64,000 bases of DNA from Cognatilysobacter claricitrinus (GTDB lineage Bacteria > Pseudomonadota > Gammaproteobacteria > Xanthomonadales > Xanthomonadaceae), in NCBI RefSeq assembly GCF_045866565.1, contig NZ_BAAFZV010000003.1:62001-126000 (forward strand), written 5' to 3'. Positions 9,421-17,925 of the stretch are shown in pieces. The notes under the pieces are model-generated. The model was given only the letters and a program-made list of their open reading frames with translations. It did no database searches and was not told where the DNA came from. The position numbers and the translations under genes were made by a program. Every line of letters starts with the position of its first letter. The first letter of the stretch is position 1.

Positions 9421-9686
9421 TTCACTTCCGGATGCCCACGCAGCACCTCGTGCGCACGCTCATGCTCTTCGCGGTTGTTCGCGCGGAAGCGGATGCGCAC
9501 GGAAACGTATTTGCCGCTCGACGACGGCTTCCAGGTCACGTCCTCGTGCAGCACGTCGACGCCCGCGTCGGACAGCAGGCGAGGCAACGTGACTTCGAGC
9601 CCGGCCTCGGCCGGGCCCATCGCGGAGAGTTCGAATTCACCCGGGAACTGGTACCCGTGCGTGGGGTTGTCGGAATGGATGTCCAT
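9408..9686 (-). CDS. YbeD/DUF493 family protein
   Basis: Small (92-residue) cytoplasmic protein of the DUF493/YbeD family, with a ferredoxin-like alpha/beta fold. It contains the typical 'YQFPGEFELSAMG' start and the 'GKYVSVRIRFRANNREEHERAH' region (shown here only as landmarks around residues 58-80). In many proteobacteria it sits between dacA and lipB, exactly as here, and its stop overlaps the lipB start. The molecular role is not established; the context links it to lipoate metabolism or the cell-wall block. Confidence 0.9.
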   Translation of the reverse strand: MDIHSDNPTHGYQFPGEFELSAMGPAEAGLEVTLPRLLSDAGVDVLHEDVTWKPSSSGKYVSVRIRFRANNREEHERAHEVLRGHPEVKWTL

Positions 9687-9740
9687 CCGCCCACTATGGG
9701 GGCCGCCGCGTCGATCGCAAGCGAACCCCTACCGGCTGAC

Positions 9741-10019
9741 TCAGTGACCGCGCTGGGCGGCCGACAGCGCGTCGCGCGATGCCGCCGAAGACGCGTCGAG
9801 CTCGGCGCGCGTATGGCAGACGCGCTTGGCGCGATTGCTTCCAAGTTCGCGTTCGAGCTTGCAGATCTTCTTGTCGCTGTCGTCGGCGACCTTCGGTGCC
9901 GCAGCCGGCTGCGTCGTGTCGGACGCCGCGGCCTGCGTGGCGCTCGTCGACGTCGTGTCAGCCATCTGGGCCTGGGCGGCGCCAGTCACGAGCATCAACG
10001 CGAGCAACATCGTCTTCAT
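9741..10019 (-). CDS. Small secreted protein with a paired-Cys motif
   Basis: A 92-residue predicted periplasmic protein. The ATG at 10019 begins a signal peptide (MKTMLLALMLVTGAAQAQ) followed by a Thr/Ser/Ala-rich linker. The C-terminal third has 'ICKLERELGSNRAKRVCHT', a pattern (C-x-G-S-x-K/R-x-V-C-x-T) recurring in small secreted proteins of xanthomonads and sphingomonads. The two Cys could form a disulfide. Function unknown. It lies between ybeD and the CsgG-like gene on the same strand. Confidence 0.75.
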   Translation of the reverse strand: MKTMLLALMLVTGAAQAQMADTTSTSATQAAASDTTQPAAAPKVADDSDKKICKLERELGSNRAKRVCHTRAELDASSAASRDALSAAQRGH

Positions 10020-10196
10020 ACGGAAAATCCTGGCGGGAAATGGATACGGTGCCACTGACGGCTCGCAATGGAGCCTGTCGAAGGTCAGGGATATGGCGTC
10101 GGTTCATGCAGGCGACGCACTTCGACATTGCCGCAAACGGCACGCGTTGTCCTGTGCCCTTTTGTTACAGCGGCCGGACCAGCGTCGCAGAACCGG

Positions 10197-10220
10197 GAAA
10201 GCCGGCGGCCGCCGGCTTTC
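10197..10220. terminator. Perfect palindrome, probable terminator of the CsgG-like gene
   Basis: A 24-base perfect palindrome (gaaagccggcgg and its complement) is 18 bases beyond the stop of the CsgG-like gene. The flanking A/T tract is only part of the stem itself, so it may act in either direction. Function is inferred from position. Confidence 0.5.
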
Positions 10221-10237
10221 CGCGCATCGTGACGGGT

Positions 10238-11173
10238 TTACTTCGACATCTGCAGCAGCATCGACGAGACCCAGCCCTTGTTGCCGAACTCGTCTTCGAC
10301 CTCCCACATCGCGCCCTGCTTCTGGCCGGTCGGGTACAGCATCATGCCGACGTCGAGCGCACGCACGACCTTGCCCTTGCCGGCCGCGTCGCTGAAGAGG
10401 CGCGCGGGCTTGGCGACGGTGACGGCCTGCGTCGCGTTGGCGGCGCTGGCGTTGGCCGGCAGCCCGCCGAGCTGGGCGATCACGTCGGTATAGGCCTGCA
10501 GGTAGGCGAGGGTGATGACCTGGCCGACTTCGGTATTCGCGTAGCCGCCGGCGCCCAGGCCGCCGAGCCCCGAGCTGCCGAACAGGACGCCGCTTCCGGA
10601 CCAGCCGAGGTCTGTCTTCTTGGCGTTGCCCTCGGCCATCGCGACCTGTTCGGACGAACGCACGTCGGTCACGGTCAGCACGACGTTGGCGGTCTTGCTC
10701 TTGAAGTTCAGGCCGCCGATGGCCGCGCCCGCCCGGCCGCCGATCAGGCCGCCCAGCAGGCCGCCGACATTCGCGCCGCTGGCGTTGTTGTTGGCGTTGA
10801 CCAGGTCCGGAACCATCACGTAGTCGGCGGCCTTGACCTGGCCCTTGCCGATGTTGGAGCGGTTGCGCAGCTCGCCGCTGGCGGCCAGTTCGCGCTCGTG
10901 CATCGCCGCGTTCATGCCCGCGCCGCGATCGACCAGCGTGAAGCAGTGCGACTTGGCGACGAACAGCTTGATGAGCTTGCTCGGTGCTTCGAGCTGCTGG
11001 CCGGTCCACCAGTTGACCGCATCTTCCGGCTCGAGCACCGAGATCGTGCCGAGCGGACGCGCGCACGTCGGGATCTGCGCGGTCTGCTGCTGGCGGACTT
11101 CGTTGACGCTGGCCGCGGCGGCCGGCAGGGCAACGAAAGCGAGGGCGAGGAGGGTGGCGGTCCGTACGGTCAT
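10238..11173 (-). CDS. CsgG-like periplasmic protein with C-terminal SH3-like domain
   Basis: Predicted secreted protein of 311 residues. The ATG at 11173 starts a type I signal peptide (to about 'LPAAAA'). The next 220 residues look like a CsgG/LpoB-type fold: 'GTISVLEPEDAVNW' strand, 'KLIKLFVAKSHCFTLVDRGAG', a Gly-rich hydrophobic loop (GGLLGGLIGGRAGAAIGG), and a 'NVVLTVTDVRSSEQVAMAEG' strand. Residues about 255-311 resemble a bacterial SH3 domain. There is no lipobox, unlike CsgG and LpoB. It is inserted between dacC and ybeD, genes that are neighbours in many gammaproteobacteria. A role in the envelope is likely; the exact role is unknown. Confidence 0.65.
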   Translation of the reverse strand: MTVRTATLLALAFVALPAAAASVNEVRQQQTAQIPTCARPLGTISVLEPEDAVNWWTGQQLEAPSKLIKLFVAKSHCFTLVDRGAGMNAAMHERELAASGELRNRSNIGKGQVKAADYVMVPDLVNANNNASGANVGGLLGGLIGGRAGAAIGGLNFKSKTANVVLTVTDVRSSEQVAMAEGNAKKTDLGWSGSGVLFGSSGLGGLGAGGYANTEVGQVITLAYLQAYTDVIAQLGGLPANASAANATQAVTVAKPARLFSDAAGKGKVVRALDVGMMLYPTGQKQGAMWEVEDEFGNKGWVSSMLLQMSK

Positions 11174-11283
11174 TGCGGTGTGCTTCCTGGCAGTTGGGTC
11201 GTCGGCGCGGCGCGCCGGCCGCAAGCATAGCGGCAGTAAAGACACCGCCGATCGGTTCGTCGCGCTAAAGAATCGCTAAGACG

Positions 11284-11309
11284 AAAAAGCCGGCACGAGG
11301 CCGGCTTTT
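11284..11309 (-). terminator. Rho-independent terminator of dacC
   Basis: Stem-loop aaaaagccgg-cacg-aggccggcttttt directly after the dacC stop. On the minus strand it has a GC stem followed by T residues, a classic intrinsic terminator. Confidence 0.85.
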
Positions 11310-11332
11310 TCAGTCAACACCATGCGTGGTGC

Positions 11333-12541
11333 TTACGAGTTCCACCACATCAGCAGCTCGTGCCAGAGGCGCTTGAAGAAGCCGGCTTCCTCCACCGCAT
11401 CGAGCGCGATCAGCGGACGCTGCGCGAGCACCTTGTTGCCGAGCATCACCCGCACCATGCCGATCTTCTGACCCTTGGCGATCGGGCCGACGAGCTGCTT
11501 CGGCACGTCCATCACCGGCTTGAGCTGCTGGTAGCGACCGCGCGGCAGCGTCACCAGCATCGGTTCGGCGAGGCCGAGTCGCACTTCGTTCTGCTGGCCC
11601 TTCCACACCTTCTGCACCGCGACCTGCTTGCCGGCGTCGTAGAGCTTGTGCGTCTCGAAGAAGCGGAAGCCCCAGTTGAGCAGCGCCTGCGAATCGTTGA
11701 TGCGCTGGTCGTCGGACGGCTCGCCCATCACCACCGACACCAGGCGCTGGTCGCCGCGCTGCGCGGACGCCATCAGGCAGAAACCCGCGGTGCCCGTGTG
11801 GCCGGTCTTGATGCCGTCGACCGACGGATCGCGCCACAGCAGGCGGTTGCGATTGTTCTGCGTGATCGGGCCGACCGTGTATTCCTTGATCTTGTTGAGC
11901 GCGTACGACTCGGGGTAGTCGTGGATCAACGCGCGGCCCAGCAGCGCGAGGTCATGCGCCGTCGTGTAATGGCCTTCGGCGGGCAAGCCGTCGGGATTCA
12001 TCCAGTGCGTGTGCTTGAGGCCGATGCGCGTGGCATAGGCGTTCATCAGCGAAGCGAAGGCGTCCTCGCTGCCGGCGATGTGCTCGGCCAGCGCGATGGC
12101 GGCGTCGTTGCCCGACTGCACGACCATGCCCTTTTCCATCTCGATCAGCGGCGCGGTCTTGTTGACCTCGAAGCCCGAGTACGAGCCTTCGGTGCCCGCG
12201 CCGCCTTTGCGCCACGCGTTCTCGGTCATCATGACCTGATCGTCGCGCTTGACCTTGCCGGCCTTGAGTTCGGCGGCGACGACGTAGCTCGTCATCACCT
12301 TGGTGATGCTCGCCGGTTCGACCTGCGTGTCGTAGTTCTCGCCCGCGAGCACGTTGCCGCTGGCGTAGTCGATGAGGATCCACGCCTTGGCCTGCACCGC
12401 CGGCGGCGGCGGGACGGGCAGCTCGTCGATGGCCGGCGGCGGTTGGTTGTTCGGCACCGGGCCGGTCTGGGCAACGGCCAGGCCGAGCGTCAGGGAGAAA
12501 CCGGCGGCGAGCAGGCCGGCAAGGCGGACGGGGGACTTCAT
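11333..12541 (-). CDS. dacC: D-alanyl-D-alanine carboxypeptidase (PBP5/6 type)
   Basis: Low-molecular-weight penicillin-binding protein that removes the terminal D-Ala from peptidoglycan pentapeptides in the periplasm. A signal peptide ends near 'GLAVAQ', followed by a Pro-rich linker. The active site is complete: S78-x-x-K81 (SITK), S143-G-N145 and K245-T-G. The C-terminus ends in an amphipathic helix with Trp residues ('FFKRLWHELLMWWNS'), the usual membrane anchor. Length 402 is typical. The symbol dacC versus dacA is arbitrary without comparison. Confidence 0.95.
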   Translation of the reverse strand: MKSPVRLAGLLAAGFSLTLGLAVAQTGPVPNNQPPPAIDELPVPPPPAVQAKAWILIDYASGNVLAGENYDTQVEPASITKVMTSYVVAAELKAGKVKRDDQVMMTENAWRKGGAGTEGSYSGFEVNKTAPLIEMEKGMVVQSGNDAAIALAEHIAGSEDAFASLMNAYATRIGLKHTHWMNPDGLPAEGHYTTAHDLALLGRALIHDYPESYALNKIKEYTVGPITQNNRNRLLWRDPSVDGIKTGHTGTAGFCLMASAQRGDQRLVSVVMGEPSDDQRINDSQALLNWGFRFFETHKLYDAGKQVAVQKVWKGQQNEVRLGLAEPMLVTLPRGRYQQLKPVMDVPKQLVGPIAKGQKIGMVRVMLGNKVLAQRPLIALDAVEEAGFFKRLWHELLMWWNS

Positions 12542-12635
12542 CGTGACGGGACTCCGGGCCGGCGGGCGGCGATCGAACGGATGCGGACGGACATTCTGGA
12601 CGCGTCGACGCCGCGGGCGAAACCCGCGCGGCGAA

Positions 12636-13886
12636 TCAGTCGTGGACGCGTTGTGGCGTGGCGAAGCCTAGACCGCGGACGCGCGCGGCGAGTTCCGCCT
12701 CGGAAGCGGCGGGCAGCGGACCGATGCGCAGGCGCCAGATCGGCTGGCCCTTGGCGACGGCGTCGAACAGGCGGGCGTCGGCGATGCCGGCGCTGCGCAG
12801 GGTGGCGAGCGCGCGATCGGCGTTGTCGCGCGCGGAGAAGCTGGCGACCTGCAGGACCACCGCGTCGTCGGACGCGCTGGCGACCGGCGCGCTGGCGACT
12901 GGGGCGCTGCTCCCGGCTGGCGGCGGCAGCGGCGTTACCGACACCGGCGGCGGCACGAGCACCGGCGCAGCGGCCGGTGGCGCGATCACGGTGCGATCCG
13001 CCGACGCGACCTGCGTCGTCGACGGCGCGATCGCCGCCGGCTTGCCGGTGGCGACGTGCACGCCGCGCTGCGCCATCCAGTCCTCGAAACCCTGCGTCTG
13101 TGCGGTGCCGTCGGCGGCGCGCATCGCATAGCGGTAATCGCGCGTGGCGACGTCGAGGGCGGTGGGTGTGGGCGCGGGCCTGGACGGCGCGGTCGCGGCG
13201 GGCGTGGTCGACGCGAAGGTCGTGCCGGTGGCGGTGTCGCCCGGCTGCAGCGCTTCGACGCGCACGCGGCCGGTGCCGGCCGGATAGATGCCGAGCTTCA
13301 CCGCGGCGGCGAGGCTGAGGTCCATCACGCGGCCTTCGTGGAACGGGCCGCGATCGTTGACGCGCACCACCACCGAATGGCCGTTGGCCAGGTTGGTGAC
13401 GCGCGCGAAGCTCGGAATCGGCAGCGTCTTGTGCGCGGCGCTGAAGGCGTACATGTCGTACACCTCCCAGTTCGAGGTGCGTCGACCATGGAACTTCTCG
13501 CCGTAGTACGACGCGAGGCCTTCCTCGACGAAGCCGCGGGTGTCGTCGAGCACGCGGTACTGCTTGTCGAGCACCGAATACACCGGCTTGTTGCCGAGCT
13601 TGGAGCGCGGCAGCGCGACGACCTGCGGCTCGGGAATGCAGTCGATGTCGGGAATGGCGTTGGGAACGCGATCGTTCTCGTCGGGCCGGTACAACCCGCC
13701 AGCGACGTAATCGCCACGTTTGCTGACGTCTTCCTCGGCGGGGCGGTACCAGCTGCAGTCATGTCCTGCCGCAGTCGGCGGCGCCTGCACGACCGACACG
13801 CTCGGCGCCGGCGATGACGATGGGCGCGGAGCACTCGCGCAGGCGACCAGGCCCGCGCAGACCAGCACGACGACGATGTTCTTCAT
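12636..13886 (-). CDS. rlpA: RlpA septal-ring lytic transglycosylase, lipoprotein with SPOR domain
   Basis: Outer-membrane lipoprotein that cleaves denuded glycan strands at the division site in relatives. It has a lipoprotein signal (lipobox LVAC, Cys at about residue 16), a double-psi beta-barrel around residues 125-210 with 'LASYYGEKFHGRRTSN' and 'RVNDRGPFHEGRVMDLSLAA', a long Pro/Ala/Thr-rich linker and a C-terminal SPOR domain (about 345-416). The linker explains the 416-residue length. Its ATG overlaps the mltB stop by 4 bases, so translation is coupled. Confidence 0.93.
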   Translation of the reverse strand: MKNIVVVLVCAGLVACASAPRPSSSPAPSVSVVQAPPTAAGHDCSWYRPAEEDVSKRGDYVAGGLYRPDENDRVPNAIPDIDCIPEPQVVALPRSKLGNKPVYSVLDKQYRVLDDTRGFVEEGLASYYGEKFHGRRTSNWEVYDMYAFSAAHKTLPIPSFARVTNLANGHSVVVRVNDRGPFHEGRVMDLSLAAAVKLGIYPAGTGRVRVEALQPGDTATGTTFASTTPAATAPSRPAPTPTALDVATRDYRYAMRAADGTAQTQGFEDWMAQRGVHVATGKPAAIAPSTTQVASADRTVIAPPAAAPVLVPPPVSVTPLPPPAGSSAPVASAPVASASDDAVVLQVASFSARDNADRALATLRSAGIADARLFDAVAKGQPIWRLRIGPLPAASEAELAARVRGLGFATPQRVHD

Positions 13887-15016
13887 GGGGCCGGAGCAGT
13901 TCCCGATGCGGCGGCAGGAAGCGGCGGTATGTCGCGGCCGGCGATCGACTCGGCCAGCTGGTACACCGCCATCGCGTAATGCTTCGAGATGTTATAGCGG
14001 GTGATCGCGTAGAAATTGCGGAAGCCGAGCCAGTATTCGACGCCATCGGCGCCGTCGAAACGCAGCGGCATCGCAGTCGCATTCGCTGGTACGGGCCCAA
14101 GCGGACGGTAGCCGCGCGCCTGCAGGTCGGCGAGCGTGTAGATCGGATCGAGCGCATCGGGCTCGAACGCCGGCATCGCCGGATCGTGCGTCGCGCGCAC
14201 CGCGACCGGGCCGCCACGCGTCCACCCGCCCTTCTTCACGAAGTAGTTGGCGATCGACGCGAATACGTCGGCCCGGCTGTCGAACAGGTCGCGACGGCCG
14301 TCGCCATCGGCATCCACCGCGAATTCGCGATAGCTCGACGGCATGAACTGGCCCCAGCCCATCGCACCGGCGTAACTGCCCTTGAGCTGGGTGATGTCGA
14401 AACCGGTTTCCTTGCCTAGCGCGAACAGCTGGCCGAGTTCGCCGCGGAAGAACTGCTCGCGCTGCTCCTCGCGCGCCGCCTTGGCCGGGTCGCCGCTGCG
14501 CGGATACGAGAACGCCAGCGTGTAGAGCGCATCGACGACCGGATAGCTGCCCTTGTTCGCGCCGTAGCTGGTTTCGACGCCGATGATCGCGGTGATGATC
14601 TCCGCGGGCACGCCGAAGCGCGCCTCGGCGCTGGCGAGGTCCGCGCGGTTGTCCGCGAGGAACTGGCGGCCGCCGTTGATCCGCGCATCGGTCAGGAAGA
14701 TCGGGCGGTAGTCGCGCCACGGCTTCGCCTCGGCCGGCCGCGACATCGCCGCGACGATCGAATCGCGGACCCGCGCGTTGGCGAGCACCGACTGGATGTA
14801 CGCAGGATCGATGCCGTACTGCTGCGCGGTGTCCTGCACGAACTTCGCGCGCGCGACTTCGAACGGCACGCGCGGCGGCAGCGGCGCCGGCGCGGGTGTT
14901 GCGGCTGGAGGCGGCAGCGTGCCCGGTGCTTTCGGCGGCTGCACCGCGCACGAGGCAGCGGCAAGCACGAGTGCACAGGTGAGCGAGCGAAGGATCGGGC
15001 GGCGAATCGTCGTCAT
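13883..15016 (-). CDS. mltB: Membrane-bound lytic murein transglycosylase B
   Basis: Outer-membrane lipoprotein that cleaves peptidoglycan to 1,6-anhydro-muropeptides. It has a lipobox (LAAASC) after a hydrophobic N-terminus, a Pro/Ala linker, then the SLT-family-3 domain with catalytic Glu in 'AIIGVETSYG', 'GAMGWGQFMPSSYREFAVD' and 'DLFDSRADVFASIANYF'. Length 377 fits. First gene of the mltB-rlpA pair (4-base overlap). Confidence 0.94.
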   Translation of the reverse strand: MTTIRRPILRSLTCALVLAAASCAVQPPKAPGTLPPPAATPAPAPLPPRVPFEVARAKFVQDTAQQYGIDPAYIQSVLANARVRDSIVAAMSRPAEAKPWRDYRPIFLTDARINGGRQFLADNRADLASAEARFGVPAEIITAIIGVETSYGANKGSYPVVDALYTLAFSYPRSGDPAKAAREEQREQFFRGELGQLFALGKETGFDITQLKGSYAGAMGWGQFMPSSYREFAVDADGDGRRDLFDSRADVFASIANYFVKKGGWTRGGPVAVRATHDPAMPAFEPDALDPIYTLADLQARGYRPLGPVPANATAMPLRFDGADGVEYWLGFRNFYAITRYNISKHYAMAVYQLAESIAGRDIPPLPAAASGTAPAP

Positions 15017-15067
15017 CGTCGCGAGGTTATCACGCGATTTTCGCGCGAATCACACGATCTGCAGCCG

Positions 15068-15427
15068 CTACGGCGACGGTTCAGCGCCCCGTCGCCGCCA
15101 GCGCCACGCCGCCTGCGCGATCGCTGCGCCGAACGCATCGGCGATCGCGTCGAGCGGGTCGGCCGAACGGGTCGTGGTGAACACGCCCTGCGCGATCTCG
15201 ATCGCAATGCCGAACGCGATCACGCCGACGAGCACGCGCAGCCATCGCGCCGGATACAGCCGCGTGCCGTATGCGGCGAGCAGTGCGTAGCCAAGCGCGT
15301 GTTCCAGCTTGTCCATGCCGTCGAACGCGGGCGGCGGCAGGTCGTGCGCGGGCAGCAGCGAACCGACCGTGATCGCGACGAACATCGCGATCCACACGGG
15401 CATCGCCCACGCCGGACGCGACGTCAC
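15068..15427 (-). CDS. VanZ-family membrane protein
   Basis: 119-residue inner-membrane protein with about three hydrophobic helices. The VanZ-type motif is 'MDKLEHALGYALLAAYG' after the first helix. I chose the GTG at 15427 because it overlaps the upstream stop codon by 4 bases (GTGA), a coupled arrangement; a later ATG near residue 9 is also possible. The basic tail after the last helix is probably cytoplasmic. VanZ proteins are linked to glycopeptide tolerance in Gram-positives, but the role in Proteobacteria is not known. Confidence 0.8.
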   Translation of the reverse strand: MTSRPAWAMPVWIAMFVAITVGSLLPAHDLPPPAFDGMDKLEHALGYALLAAYGTRLYPARWLRVLVGVIAFGIAIEIAQGVFTTTRSADPLDAIADAFGAAIAQAAWRWRRRGAEPSP

Positions 15428-16629
15428 AGGCGATGGCTCAGGTCGCCCACCAGGAATGCCGCGCCGAACTCGACGTCCTTCGAGAACCCCATCGCCTGGA
15501 AACGCTCGCCCATTTCGCTCGGCAGCGTCAGGTGCTTGACCTCGTTGGTGCGGCGCAGGCGTTCGGACTCGTCGTCGATGTGCTCGATGCGCGACAGCAC
15601 GCCGGCCAGCCCGTTGCCGAGCAGGAAACTCGCCTGCGAGCAGTAACCGGCGAAGTCGAAGCCCGCCGACACGCCGGCTTCGGCCAGCGCGGTGAAATCC
15701 ACCGACGCGGTGAGGTCCTGCAGGCCCGGCCATGCGAATACGTCGTCGTGCATGCGGTGGCGATAGAAGGCGCGCAACGTGCCGTCGCGGCGCTCGTCGG
15801 CGTAGTACTCGCCGCGCGCATAGCCGTAGTCGACGAACAGCATCGCGCCGCGCTGCATCCCGCCCGCCACCGCCTGGATCCAGTACGGCAGTTGCGGCAG
15901 CACTTCGGAGACGTAGCCGTCGGGCAACGATCGCCCGAGTCGACGCTCGATATGACGGACCGACTGCAGCAGCATCGAATCACCGGGACGCCATTGCGTC
16001 ACGAAGCGCTCGCCGTCGCTGGCGACGTAGTGCTCCATCACCTCGCTGCCGCGCACGCCGAAACGCGGCGTCGGCAGCGCGTCGATGACCTCGTTGGCGA
16101 ACAGCACGCCGTTCCAGTCGTGTGGAACGGGGCCGTCTATCCATTCGACCAGTTCGAACAGCATGGGATGCAGGCGCTCGAACAGCCGCGCGCGCTGGCG
16201 TTCGCGCAACTGCGCGGACGGTTCGAGGATCAGGTAGCGCGCCGGCAATGCGTCAAGTTCGAGCAACCGCATCAGCGCGACCTGCGCGAACGCGCCGGTA
16301 CCGCCGCCGAGTTCCAGCATCAATGCGCTCGGGCCCAGTTGCTGCAACACCGGCGCGACGGCATCGGCAACGCAGGCGGCGAACACGGGACCGAGTTCCG
16401 GCGCGGTGACGAAGTCGCCGGCTTCGCCGAACTTCGTCGCGCCCGCGCTGTAGTAGCCGAGCCCGGGCGCATACAACGCGAGTTCCATGAAGCGCGAGAA
16501 CGGAATCGCGCCGCCGGCCGCGGCGATCTCGGCGTCGATATGCGCGGCCAGTTTCCGGCTGTGCGCCTGCGCGGCCTCGTCGGGTGTCGGCAGCTCGGAC
16601 GCGGCGCGCGCAGCAGGATCGATCGGCAT
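15424..16629 (-). CDS. SAM-dependent methyltransferase, MidA/NDUFAF7 family
   Basis: Class I methyltransferase of the DUF185 family whose mitochondrial members (NDUFAF7/MidA) methylate an Arg of a complex I subunit. Residues about 40-70 contain 'IPFSRFMELALYAPGLGYYS', and the SAM-binding glycine motif is 'LMLELGGGTGAFA'. 'GVLFANEVIDALP' and 'AMLFVDYGYARGEYY' are further family landmarks. Start taken at the ATG at 16629. Length 401 is usual. The bacterial substrate is unproven; NuoC/D-type protein methylation is an inference from the family. Coupled to the downstream VanZ-like gene. Confidence 0.88.
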   Translation of the reverse strand: MPIDPAARAASELPTPDEAAQAHSRKLAAHIDAEIAAAGGAIPFSRFMELALYAPGLGYYSAGATKFGEAGDFVTAPELGPVFAACVADAVAPVLQQLGPSALMLELGGGTGAFAQVALMRLLELDALPARYLILEPSAQLRERQRARLFERLHPMLFELVEWIDGPVPHDWNGVLFANEVIDALPTPRFGVRGSEVMEHYVASDGERFVTQWRPGDSMLLQSVRHIERRLGRSLPDGYVSEVLPQLPYWIQAVAGGMQRGAMLFVDYGYARGEYYADERRDGTLRAFYRHRMHDDVFAWPGLQDLTASVDFTALAEAGVSAGFDFAGYCSQASFLLGNGLAGVLSRIEHIDDESERLRRTNEVKHLTLPSEMGERFQAMGFSKDVEFGAAFLVGDLSHRL

Positions 16630-16689
16630 CGGGACACGGGACGTGGGAGACTCGCGCAGGATACGGGACGGCTGCGGTAAGGAGCGTCG

Positions 16690-17445
16690 ATGCAGGCGAT
16701 GGCGACAGGCGATGCACGCCCGGTAGTGCTGGTCACGGGCGCGGCGCGGCGGATCGGCGCGGCGATCGCGCGCGGGCTGCACGCCGCGGGATGCGACATC
16801 GCGCTGCACTACCGCGCTTCGGCTGGCGAGGCGCTGGCATTGCGCGACGAACTCGAGCGCGCACGACCGGGATCGACGTTGCCGCTGCAGGCCGACCTCG
16901 GCGAGTTCGATCGTCTTCCCGAACTCATTGCGCACACGGTCGGACGCTTCGGTCGTCTCGACGGGCTCGTCAACAATGCATCGACGTTCCGGCAGACGCC
17001 GCTCGGCGACGTCACGCCGGCGCAGTGGGATGAGCTGTTCGCGTCGAACGCGCGCGCGCCGTTCTTCCTCGCTCAGGCCGCCGCGCCGCACCTGAGTGCG
17101 ACGCGGGGCGCCATCGTCAACATCGTCGACATCTATGCCGACCGGCCGCTGCCGCGGCACGCGGTGTATTGCATGGCGAAAGCCGCGCTGGTGATGGCGA
17201 CGAAGTCGCTCGCGCTCGAGCTCGGCCCGGACGTGCGCGTCAACGCGGTCGCGCCGGGCGCGATCCTGTGGCCGGAAAACGACGGCGACACCGCCGCGCG
17301 CGACGCGATGCTCGCGCGCACCCCGCTCGCACGCACCGGCACGCCGGAGGACATCGCCGACGCGGTGCGCTGGCTACTGTTCGACGCGCGCTATTGCACG
17401 GGGCAGGTCGTGGCCGTGGACGGCGGGCGGACGATCGTGGGCTGA
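16690..17445 (+). CDS. Pteridine reductase (short-chain dehydrogenase)
   Basis: NADPH-dependent SDR likely to reduce dihydrobiopterin or dihydrofolate-type pteridines. The cofactor motif is 'VTGAARRIGAAIA' (TGxxxRxG, with Arg as in PTR1). The active site has 'NIVDIYADRP' and Y-x-x-x-K in 'HAVYCMAKAALV'; the usual catalytic Ser position is occupied by Asp, as in PTR1. 'LVNNAS' and the C-terminal 'GQVVAVDGGRTI' are typical. AAGGAG lies 6 bases before the ATG. The nearby folK and folB fit a pterin role. Confidence 0.88.
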   Translation: MQAMATGDARPVVLVTGAARRIGAAIARGLHAAGCDIALHYRASAGEALALRDELERARPGSTLPLQADLGEFDRLPELIAHTVGRFGRLDGLVNNASTFRQTPLGDVTPAQWDELFASNARAPFFLAQAAAPHLSATRGAIVNIVDIYADRPLPRHAVYCMAKAALVMATKSLALELGPDVRVNAVAPGAILWPENDGDTAARDAMLARTPLARTGTPEDIADAVRWLLFDARYCTGQVVAVDGGRTIVG

Positions 17446-17493
17446 CTTCACCCGGGCACGGCGGCGGGCGTGCGTAAGTCGGGTGGCACGTCG

Positions 17494-17925
17494 ATGCCTA
17501 CCGCCATGCCGAACGATCGCGACACCAGCGCCTATCTCTACGTCCGCCCCGGCAGCGACCTTCCGTTGCACGCGGCGCGCGCCGCCACCACGGCGGCCAT
17601 CGACGACGCCTGTGCCGCGGGCAAGCGTGGCGTGCTGGTCGACTTCCATGAGTGGCACGGCGTCGAGCGCCCTTCGCTCGCGCTGCGCATCGACAGCGTC
17701 TTCGAATGGGCGGCCGCGGCCGAGAAGGTGCAGGGCTTCGTGATGGCGCTGGTGATGCCGCCGCAGCTCGTCGATCCCGGCCGCATCGGCTTCATCATCG
17801 GCCGCCGGCTGGGTTTCAACTTCGACGTGTTCGGTGCGCTGGACGAGGCGAGGGCATGGATCGAAACCGAACTCGCGGCGCTGCCGCCGCGCGACGACGA
17901 TGGCTTCGTTCTCAAACCAGACTGA
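17494..17925 (+). CDS. STAS-like protein (paralogue of the gene at 47376)
   Basis: 143-residue cytoplasmic protein of unknown function with an alternating strand/helix pattern like STAS/SpoIIAA domains. The landmarks are a strand 'KRGVLVDFHEW', a helix 'SVFEWAAAAEKVQGFVMALV' and the end 'RIGFIIGRRLGFNFDVFGAL'. The same layout (GRRLG-N-VF, helix with Trp) appears in the protein at 47376-47804, so the two look homologous. ATG at 17494 chosen; a GTG 24 bases upstream is in frame. Its 3' end overlaps folK by 14 bases tail-to-tail. Confidence 0.7.
   Translation: MPTAMPNDRDTSAYLYVRPGSDLPLHAARAATTAAIDDACAAGKRGVLVDFHEWHGVERPSLALRIDSVFEWAAAAEKVQGFVMALVMPPQLVDPGRIGFIIGRRLGFNFDVFGALDEARAWIETELAALPPRDDDGFVLKPD

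Noticed and set aside
11360..13318. 652-codon frame antisense to dacC and rlpA
   Set aside because: The sense genes have complete catalytic motifs; the antisense product turns into Arg-rich sequence.
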